The notes under the pieces were generated by a model, which did no database searches, was not told the origin of the DNA, and saw only the letters and a list, made by a program, of their open reading frames with translations. Both the position numbers and the translations under genes were made by a program. From the NCBI GenBank assembly GCA_026397675.1, contig JAPLUH010000099.1, forward strand, positions 1 through 9,336: DNA of 9,336 bases, written 5' to 3'. The number at the start of each line of letters is the position of its first letter. Positions within the stretch are counted from its first letter, which is position 1. This DNA comes from Verrucomicrobiota bacterium (GTDB taxonomy: Bacteria; Verrucomicrobiota; Verrucomicrobiia; Limisphaerales; UBA9464). This document shows, one piece after another, positions 1-5,822 of this stretch.

Positions 1-1589
1 CTTCTCCGCGCCTGCTCCGACGGCGGTGACTTTCCCCAACCCTTTCCGGGCACCGACTGGCTAGCTAAAACCTCCTTCGGCAAGTTCACATAGACTCCAG
101 GCCCATACATGCGCGGATTACCCGACCCACCCATCCAGAGCACCGAATCACGAATTTCCTCGGCGGTGAGTCGACGCATGTCGAAACGGGAGAATAAGTC
201 GTTCGCGGGATCCGCCTTCAGGGCTTCCGACGTCGGCACGCTCGAAGCTCGGTAGGCCTGGGAGGTGAGGATCAACCGATGCAACCGCTTGAGGCTCCAC
301 CCATCCTGAATGAACTCCGCAGCCAACCAATCGAGCAGTTCGGGGTGGGTGGGAACACTTCCCTGAACCCCGAAGTCGCTGGGAGTACGCACCAGGCCTC
401 GACCGAAGTGGTGCTGGAAAACCCGATTAACGATCACACGAGCCGTCAGCGGATTATCGGGCGCAGCAATCCAATCCGCCAAGGCCCGGCGGCGCCCGGA
501 AGATCGACCGGAGGCCGGCGGAGTCACGCTCGGGATGGCTGCACCCAAGACCGACAGGAAACCCGGTTCCACGGCCTCGCCGGGGCTGCCCGGATTGCCG
601 CGTCGCAGGAGGTGGGTGACCGGGGCTGATCGACCTGCTTCGGTCACGACGAGTGCTTTGGCCGCGGTCTGGCCCGGCAGAGGCAACTCATCGGTCGCAC
701 CGCCATTATGGTAGGGGTGAATGTTCCGAAAAAAGGCTAGCAGCGCGTAGTAATCTCGCTGGGAAATTGGGTCGATCTTGTGGTCGTGACAACGGGCACA
801 ATCGACTGTCAGCCCCAGAAACACCTGACCCGTCGTGGCAACCAAATCATCGAGTTGATCGTACAGCGCGAGCTCCTTGTCGGCCGGGTCGTTGTCCCAA
901 ATGCCCAGGCGATAGAACCCCGTGGCGATCAAGCCATCCGCACCACTGTCCGGAAGTTCATCTCCGGCCAATTGTTCCCGGATGAAGCGGTCATAGGGTT
1001 TGTCGGTGTTGAACGCGCGAATGACATAGTCGCGGTAGCGCCAGGCGTGGGGTTTGACCTCGTCGGTCTCGTAGCTGTTGGTCTCAGCAAAGCGCACCAA
1101 ATCGAGCCAATGACGTCCCCACTTTTCTCCGTAATGCGGGGATTCCAGCAAACGATCGACCAGGTTTTCCCACGCTTGTGCGGAAGGGTCGTTGACGAAG
1201 GCTTCGACGGCCTCGGGCGTGGGCGGCAGACCCGTTAAATCGTAGGTGACCCTGCGTATTAAAGCCCTCCGAGTCGCTGCCTTTGGAACCGGCAAGCCCT
1301 TTTGCCGCAGGCGCTCAGCGATGAACGCATCCATCGCATGGCTCGGCCCCTCACCCCGTCGCTCCGTCGCCAAGGCCGGCGGCACCGTCTGCCGCACGGG
1401 TTGAAAGGACCAGTGTGAACGCCTCGGATCCCGCGACGGGACCGAGTTCGAAGAGGTCGACACCGTTGAGGACCCGCTGTCGGCACTCGTGCCTGCGCCC
1501 GCGACGGGCCCCGTCGTCGCCAATCCCAGCGTCAGCGCGGCAACGCAGGCCATTAGCCGACTCGGAATAGAAGCCAAACACGGTGCCAT
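1..1589 (-). CDS. Secreted DUF1549/DUF1553 (PSCyt2/PSD1) protein, 3' end missing
   Basis: 529 codons are open from the ATG at 1589 to the left edge with no stop, so the C-terminus lies outside the window. Residues 1-32 look like a signal peptide (hydrophobic stretch 13-27, then Ala/Gly-rich). HWSFQPV at 59-65 is the usual lead-in of the family. DUF1549 covers about 84-290, with YDLTGLPPTPEAV at 116-128, GEKWGRHWLDL at 154-164 and the hallmark CARCHDHKIDP at 264-274, which includes a heme-type CxxCH. DUF1553 begins near 363, with NRVFQHHFGRGLVRTPSDFG at 388-407 and THPELLDWLA at 414-423. The N-terminal cytochrome module (PSCyt1) found in many relatives is absent. The ATG is the first start after an in-frame TGA at 1598-1596; a second ATG at 1553 would also leave a signal peptide. 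It starts 11 bp after the propeller gene, so the two are probably co-transcribed. The family is abundant in Planctomycetota and Verrucomicrobiota, and its biochemical role is not settled. Family assignment is secure; function is not. Confidence 0.93.
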   Translation of the reverse strand, partial: MAPCLASIPSRLMACVAALTLGLATTGPVAGAGTSADSGSSTVSTSSNSVPSRDPRRSHWSFQPVRQTVPPALATERRGEGPSHAMDAFIAERLRQKGLPVPKAATRRALIRRVTYDLTGLPPTPEAVEAFVNDPSAQAWENLVDRLLESPHYGEKWGRHWLDLVRFAETNSYETDEVKPHAWRYRDYVIRAFNTDKPYDRFIREQLAGDELPDSGADGLIATGFYRLGIWDNDPADKELALYDQLDDLVATTGQVFLGLTVDCARCHDHKIDPISQRDYYALLAFFRNIHPYHNGGATDELPLPGQTAAKALVVTEAGRSAPVTHLLRRGNPGSPGEAVEPGFLSVLGAAIPSVTPPASGRSSGRRRALADWIAAPDNPLTARVIVNRVFQHHFGRGLVRTPSDFGVQGSVPTHPELLDWLAAEFIQDGWSLKRLHRLILTSQAYRASSVPTSEALKADPANDLFSRFDMRRLTAEEIRDSVLWMGGSGNPRMYGPGVYVNLPKEVLASQSVPGKGWGKSPPSEQARR

Positions 1590-1600
1590 GGAGACTCAGC

Positions 1601-2563
1601 TCACTTGTGCGCAGGTAAAACGGCGACCACCGGGGTCGAGTTGCCAAAGCGGGTGAAATCCTTCCAGCTCCAAACCACCTTCTTCTCTCGGGTGACTTCG
1701 ATAAACTGAGGATTTTCCGGGCCGGCGTGGCAGTTACCCATGAGCGTGTTGCCATTGGGCAGGCGATCCACACTAGTGACCCAAGCCAGCGTGATACCGG
1801 GGAGATCGTTCTGGCTCACCTGCCACACGATCTTTCCGGCGCGATCCACCTCGAGCACGCTGTGGCTATTGCCGCCGCCGATGAGGGTATTGCCATTAGC
1901 CAAGCGGATGGCGCTGTAGGCCTGATTGCCCCAGGCCTCTGGGCCGTGGCCGCCCTTGCGCTCCTTGCCGAAGAGAGGGATGTCGTACTGCCAGACGATC
2001 TTGCCCTTCGCATCGTATTCACGGATCCGGCCGTCGGCCTCATGGGTCACCAGGTAATTGCCATTGGCGATTTTGCGGACCCGGCGGGTATCAGAATGCG
2101 CATTCGGATGATCCACTTGCAGCTTCACCTCGCGCTGAACCTTGCCGTCACGATCCACCTCGATGATCCGAGCTGGGCCGGATTCAGCGATCATCGTTAG
2201 ACCGTTTTCCACGCGCTGAAAGGCATGCACCTCGACCGGCTTGCCCGGGTTGGCCTTCGCCGCGTCGTATTCCCAGACCACCTTTTTATCGCGGTCAACC
2301 TCCTGAACCTTCGTCCACCCCTGCTGGAGGAGCACATGACCGTTGGGCAACACGTGCGCATCGTGGATAGCGCTGACAGCGATCTCCCACTCGAAAGAAC
2401 CGTCCGGCGCGATAATGGCCAAACGCCGAGTCGAATCGTCGGCAGCGAGGATCCGGCGACCGGGAATCGACAGGTCAGCAGCGTGAATGGCGAGGGTGGC
2501 GGTGACGGCAACGATTCTGGCCAGCACGGCCAGACGGGAGCCCGAGCGAGAAGTGGGGATCAT
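1601..2563 (-). CDS. Secreted beta-propeller (PQQ-like repeat) protein
   Basis: 320 aa. The N-terminus has a basic start (Arg6, Arg10, Arg16) and a hydrophobic stretch at about 11-28 ending in HAA, consistent with export. The rest is a repeated blade pattern. A loop of the type (L/I/V)xNG followed by a beta strand recurs at 72-75, 118-121, 165-168, 221-224 and 268-271. A strand of the type D-R-x-G-K-(I/V)-V-W recurs near 90-97, 137-144, 184-191, 240-247 and 291-298. I count five to six blades. A Gly/His-rich insert (GGHGPEAWG, 204-212) sits in the middle. Such propellers resemble PQQ-like and arylsulfotransferase-type folds, but I see no catalytic signature, so a binding or scaffold role is the safer reading. 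Its TGA is 11 bp before the DUF1549/DUF1553 start, implying an operon and a shared envelope function (inference). The ATG gives a plausible signal peptide but has no clear Shine-Dalgarno sequence. Confidence 0.85.
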   Translation of the reverse strand: MIPTSRSGSRLAVLARIVAVTATLAIHAADLSIPGRRILAADDSTRRLAIIAPDGSFEWEIAVSAIHDAHVLPNGHVLLQQGWTKVQEVDRDKKVVWEYDAAKANPGKPVEVHAFQRVENGLTMIAESGPARIIEVDRDGKVQREVKLQVDHPNAHSDTRRVRKIANGNYLVTHEADGRIREYDAKGKIVWQYDIPLFGKERKGGHGPEAWGNQAYSAIRLANGNTLIGGGNSHSVLEVDRAGKIVWQVSQNDLPGITLAWVTSVDRLPNGNTLMGNCHAGPENPQFIEVTREKKVVWSWKDFTRFGNSTPVVAVLPAHK

Positions 2564-2592
2564 GGCGGGGAAATTAATCTGTGAAAGTTACG

Positions 2593-2634
2593 CTCACCCC
2601 ACACCCGCTGTCGAGGGAACCTCACCACACCCGC
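2593..2634 (-). repeat. Imperfect direct repeat upstream of the propeller gene
   Basis: Two near-identical copies lie in the 114-bp gap between the kinase stop and the propeller start: CTCACCCCACACCCGC at 2593-2608 and CTCACCACACCCGC at 2621-2634 (plus-strand reading). They differ by a 2-base deletion and start 28 bp apart. Read on the coding strand they are G-rich and lie 30-71 bp before the propeller ATG. An AT-rich patch (ATTAAT, 2572-2577) lies between them and the gene. This arrangement would suit a regulator that binds direct repeats, but nothing identifies the protein, and G/T-rich repetition can arise by chance. Confidence 0.4.
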
Positions 2635-2677
2635 CCCAGTTCTCGCGATTCCTCGATTTGTGATTTGCCGATTGGGC

Positions 2678-4573
2678 TCAGCCCAGAGCAGCCAAGCGTT
2701 CCAAGGCTGCCTCGAGTTCCACAACACGAAGGGGCTTAGTTATAAATAAATCGAAGCCGGCTTGCAGGGCTTGCCGACGATCCTCTTCTAGGGCGCTGGC
2801 GGTGAGTGCGATGAGGTAAGTTCGGGTCCCCGGACGGACCGTTCCCGATCGAGCGGAGGCCGCTGTGACCACAGACGCGGCCTCGAGTTCGCGAAGTCGG
2901 ACCGCCAACTCCAGACCACTCATCTGAGGCAACTGAAGGTCGAGCAAAACGGCATCAAAGCGCGCCCCCAGAATCCAATCCGACAGCATGGCCTCAGCCG
3001 TGTCGAGGGTCTGAACTTCATGGCCTGACCGAGCCAGCAAAATGCGGATAAACTTCTGACTGGTGGGATCGTCATCCACCACCAGCAAGCGCAGCGCGCG
3101 GAAGGGTTTTGGGGGCGCGGGCACCGACCCAGCAGGCGCGCCAGATCGGGGATCCACCACCGGAAACACCAGGTTCACCGCAATTTGAGTCCCCTGCTCG
3201 GGTCGACTACGCACGCTCACTTGCCCACCCATCAACTGGACCAACTGCCGAGAAATAGCCAACCCCAACCCGGTTCCGCCCGACACTCGTCGTTGTGACG
3301 GACTGTCGGCTTGGAAATAGGGCTGAAACAATCGGGCCTGGGACTCCGAATCCATGCCGATGCCGGTGTCTTCTACCTCGATTCGAATCCCGACCAAAGA
3401 CACATCCCGACTCGTGAGAACCACAGCCACCCGAACCATGCCGCTCTGAGTGAACTGGATGGCATTGGAAACCAGATTGGAAACCACCTGAGCCAATCGA
3501 TCGGCATCCCCCTTCACCCGTTCAGGAAGGTGAGAATCAAATTGAACCTCCAGGGCTAATTTTTTCTCATCTGCCCGAGGCGTGAAGAGTTTACCGACGC
3601 GCTGGAACACTGTCCGAAGGTCAAATTCGTCGACCGCCAACCGCATCTTGCCGGCCTCAATCTTCGAGAAATCCAGACTGTCATTGAGAACATTCAACAA
3701 GGTGCTGGAGCTGGAGCGGAGGGTCTCGGCCCAATCGCGTTGTTCGGCATCGAGCGAACTTTTCTCTAACAAATGGAGCATCCCCAGCACGCCATTGAGC
3801 GGGGTGCGGATTTCATGGCTCATCTGGGCCAGAAACAACCCTTTGGAACGCTCCGACTTCTCGGCACGACGCAGTTTGTCGGTCAATTCCTGGGTGCGCT
3901 CCAACACCTGATTCTCGACCGATTGGCGGACACGAATGAGATCTGACAAGCTCTGGTCTGTCTGCTGTCGGGTCGCGGAAATCTCCGACAGGTTGCGCTG
4001 GACTCGTTGTCGCAGGCCGAGGAGGGCTTCTTGGATTTCCTGCAACTCGTCGGGAGCCCAGCGGATCGAAGACAGCCGGATTTCCGGACCTTCTTGAGAA
4101 TCGACGCCTTTCAACTGTCGGGGCAACGCATCAAGAGGCCCGACCCATTGGGCGGACAACCACGAGGCGATCATCAAGGCGATGGCGAGGAGGACTAATG
4201 CGGCAATGACCACCCAGCCACGACTCTGCCCGCTGCCCATGGCGACCGAGCGGCTCAGGGCTACAGCACCCTCACTGGCCTGTGAGGTGAGCGAAAGATC
4301 GGGGGTAGGCTTCTGGAGTGCCTGGTCCAACCATGGACCGAAGACCAACATTGGAAGCAGCGTGAACCCCAAAAACGCGACGAGGAGGCTCGATCGAAAC
4401 GACAACGGATTGCGCAACCGAGGCCAAAGCCCCAGGCGGAAGAACACCTTTTGAAACCGAGTGCGGGGAACCCATTGGGAAGTGGGTCGGGGTTCCGGAG
4501 TCCGAGTCCGAGCGGAGTGGCTCCGGTCAGGACCGGGTTGAGGAGCCAGGAGTGGATCGCGAGGTTCAGTCAT
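2678..4573 (-). CDS. Membrane-bound hybrid sensor histidine kinase with C-terminal receiver domain
   Basis: 631 aa. Domain order: a Pro/Arg-rich cytoplasmic N-terminus (1-59), TM1 about 61-82, a short external loop of about 36 residues, TM2 about 119-140, a HAMP-like linker (about 141-192), and a coiled coil up to about 245. HisKA follows with MSHEIRTPLNG and phosphoacceptor His253. HATPase_c has an N box around N366-N370, DTGIGM at 402-407 and GGTGLGLAI at 432-440. A Pro-rich linker (about 471-492) leads to a receiver domain with acidic pocket D500/D501, phosphoacceptor D545 (LLDLQLP), T591 and K613. All catalytic residues are present. By family knowledge it should autophosphorylate on His253 and pass phosphate to Asp545. 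It has no HPt domain, so an external HPt protein or regulator is needed. The small external loop argues against a large ligand-binding sensor domain. The ATG is the first start after an in-frame TGA (4582-4580). No cognate regulator is adjacent, so the signal is unknown. Confidence 0.95.
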   Translation of the reverse strand: MTEPRDPLLAPQPGPDRSHSARTRTPEPRPTSQWVPRTRFQKVFFRLGLWPRLRNPLSFRSSLLVAFLGFTLLPMLVFGPWLDQALQKPTPDLSLTSQASEGAVALSRSVAMGSGQSRGWVVIAALVLLAIALMIASWLSAQWVGPLDALPRQLKGVDSQEGPEIRLSSIRWAPDELQEIQEALLGLRQRVQRNLSEISATRQQTDQSLSDLIRVRQSVENQVLERTQELTDKLRRAEKSERSKGLFLAQMSHEIRTPLNGVLGMLHLLEKSSLDAEQRDWAETLRSSSSTLLNVLNDSLDFSKIEAGKMRLAVDEFDLRTVFQRVGKLFTPRADEKKLALEVQFDSHLPERVKGDADRLAQVVSNLVSNAIQFTQSGMVRVAVVLTSRDVSLVGIRIEVEDTGIGMDSESQARLFQPYFQADSPSQRRVSGGTGLGLAISRQLVQLMGGQVSVRSRPEQGTQIAVNLVFPVVDPRSGAPAGSVPAPPKPFRALRLLVVDDDPTSQKFIRILLARSGHEVQTLDTAEAMLSDWILGARFDAVLLDLQLPQMSGLELAVRLRELEAASVVTAASARSGTVRPGTRTYLIALTASALEEDRRQALQAGFDLFITKPLRVVELEAALERLAALG

Positions 4574-4590
4574 GAGGCATCAGCCACACG

Positions 4591-4619
4591 GGCGATGGGA
4601 ATGCATCGGCATCCCCGCC
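4591..4619 (-). other. Bulged stem-loop in the bioB-kinase gap
   Basis: On the transcribed minus strand this folds as three stacked stem segments: GGCG with CGCC, GGGA with TCCC, and TGC with GCA, closed by the loop CGAT. This gives 11 paired bases interrupted by a 2-base and a 1-base bulge. It ends 17 bp before the kinase ATG (4573). There is no following U-run, so it is not a standard intrinsic terminator. It could be a 5' leader structure or an RNA-stabilising hairpin. Pairing was read by eye and no folding energy was computed. Confidence 0.4.
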
Positions 4620-4628
4620 CGGAAGCTT

Positions 4629-4648
4629 GAGCCTCACTTAGTGAGCTC
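4629..4648 (-). other. Hairpin downstream of bioB
   Basis: Inverted repeat: GAGCCTCAC (4629-4637) pairs with GTGAGCTC (4641-4648) across the 3-base loop TTA, giving 8 bp with one bulged C. It starts 37 bp after the bioB stop on the minus strand. A U-run is missing, so a factor-independent terminator is not supported. It could still act as a 3'-end stabiliser or a weak attenuator between bioB and the kinase gene. Confidence 0.35.
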
Positions 4649-4684
4649 GAGTCCCCGAAAACTCGTGTCCCAACGAAATCGACC

Positions 4685-5707
4685 TCAACCCGCTAGGCTG
4701 CAACCGGTCTCCTGCGCAGGATGCGTTCGACCGTGTTTGAAGGGCTCCCGCATGCGAAGGCCGAGTGCCTTGAGCAGCTCGGCATCCCGATCATAGCTCG
4801 GCGACGGCACGGCCTTCGTCAGCATGAATTCGGTCTCACTGCTGAAGATGGAATTGGCTCCGGCCATGAAGCACAGGGCCTGGGCTGTGTCGTCGAGCTT
4901 AACCCGACCGGCGGTCAGACGGACATCCGATCGCGGCAGGACAATGCGCGCCGTGGCGATCATGCGAATCACATCCCAGACGGGCACATCCGGATTATCG
5001 GCCATCGGAGTGCCTGCGACCTTGCTCAGAATATTAATGGGCACGGACTCCGGATGCGGCTCAATTTGAGAGAGCGTCTGCAGCATCTTCAATCGATCAT
5101 CCACCGTCTCGCCCAGGCCGATGATGCCGCCCGAACACAAGGTTACGTTGGTCTTGCGAACTTCCTCCAAGGTCTTCAACCGATCCGCATAGGTACGGGT
5201 GGTGATGATGGTCTCGTAGAACTCGGCCGACGAATCGACGTTGTGGTTGTAAGCGTAAAGGCCCGCCTCCTCGAGACGCTTGGCTTGATGCTCGTTGAGC
5301 ATTCCCAGAGTACAACAAACCTCCATGCCGAGGTCAGTGACCCCGCGGACCATGTCTAGAACTCGGTCGAACTGGGCGTTGTCTTTCACCTCACGCCAAG
5401 CCGCTCCCAGGCACACTCGGGAAACTCCGGCCTGCTTAGCCCGGTTGGCGATCTCCACCACCTTCTCCTTTTCCATGAGGCGCTCCGGGCTGACCCCGGT
5501 GGAATACCGGGAAGACTGAGCGCAGTAGGAGCAATCTTCCGGGCAAGCCCCAGTCTTAATGGAGATCAGTTTGCTGACCTGCATCTCCGCCGGATCATGG
5601 AATTTCCGATGCACGCTCGCCGCACGGAACACCAGTTCCATCAACGGCGTGTCATACAGTTCGCGGAGGGACTCGAGAGTCCAGTCGTGTCGAATGTCGG
5701 CGGTCAT
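4685..5707 (-). CDS. bioB: Biotin synthase (radical SAM)
   Basis: 340 aa, close to the 346 aa of E. coli BioB and colinear with it from the N-terminus. It inserts sulfur into dethiobiotin, the last step of biotin synthesis, in the cytoplasm. The radical-SAM [4Fe-4S] cysteines are C55, C59 and C62 (TGACPEDCSYC). The sacrificial [2Fe-2S] cluster ligands are also present: C99 (VCLGAAW), C131 (EVCCTLG), C191 (CSGGIIGLGE) and R263 (VRLTAGR), matching E. coli C97, C128, C188 and R260. YNHNVDSS (153-160) and ITTRTY (168-173) are further family signatures. The enzyme should therefore be fully active. The ATG gives the family's normal N-terminus, though no strong Shine-Dalgarno sequence is seen. No bioA, bioD, bioF or birA lies in the window, so the pathway genes are scattered in this genome. 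A BirA-like operator lies in the leader, 59 bp before the start, suggesting repression by biotin. Confidence 0.98.
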   Translation of the reverse strand: MTADIRHDWTLESLRELYDTPLMELVFRAASVHRKFHDPAEMQVSKLISIKTGACPEDCSYCAQSSRYSTGVSPERLMEKEKVVEIANRAKQAGVSRVCLGAAWREVKDNAQFDRVLDMVRGVTDLGMEVCCTLGMLNEHQAKRLEEAGLYAYNHNVDSSAEFYETIITTRTYADRLKTLEEVRKTNVTLCSGGIIGLGETVDDRLKMLQTLSQIEPHPESVPINILSKVAGTPMADNPDVPVWDVIRMIATARIVLPRSDVRLTAGRVKLDDTAQALCFMAGANSIFSSETEFMLTKAVPSPSYDRDAELLKALGLRMREPFKHGRTHPAQETGCSLAG

Positions 5708-5766
5708 GCAAGGCCGGTTGGCGAAAGCGCCTTCCGTAGGAACATGGTGATCGGGGCAACCCCAGC

Positions 5767-5798
5767 TTGTAAACCCAAGGATGACAGGAGATTGACGA
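5767..5798 (-). promoter_or_regulatory. Candidate BirA (biotin repressor) operator upstream of bioB
   Basis: On the plus strand TTGTAAACC (5767-5775) is an exact match to the BirA half-site. After a 14-bp spacer, GATTGACGA (5790-5798) matches the partner GGTTTACAA at 6 of 9 positions. The known operator is TTGTAAACC and GGTTTACAA separated by about 14-16 bp and is found in front of biotin genes in many bacteria. Here the perfect half is the one nearer to bioB, 59 bp from its ATG, inside the 115-bp gap after the permease stop. Position, spacing and adjacent gene all fit. The degenerate far half-site and the lack of an obvious -10/-35 pair leave some doubt. Confidence 0.65.
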
Positions 5799-5822
5799 GC
5801 CTCTTTCTCTCATGAAACCCAC

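Noticed and set aside
1727..2200. Plus-strand open frame of 157 codons
   Set aside because: It lies antisense within the propeller gene, which has clear repeats and a signal peptide. The frame shows no recognisable motif and reflects G+C-rich antisense openness.
4721..5359. Plus-strand open frame of 212 codons
   Set aside because: It is antisense to bioB, which carries every catalytic residue. The translation is low-complexity Gly/His/Arg with no domain.
5753..5763. GGGGCAACCCC as a terminator of the permease gene
   Set aside because: The stem is only 4 bp and has no U-run. It lies between the candidate BirA site and bioB, where a terminator would block bioB.
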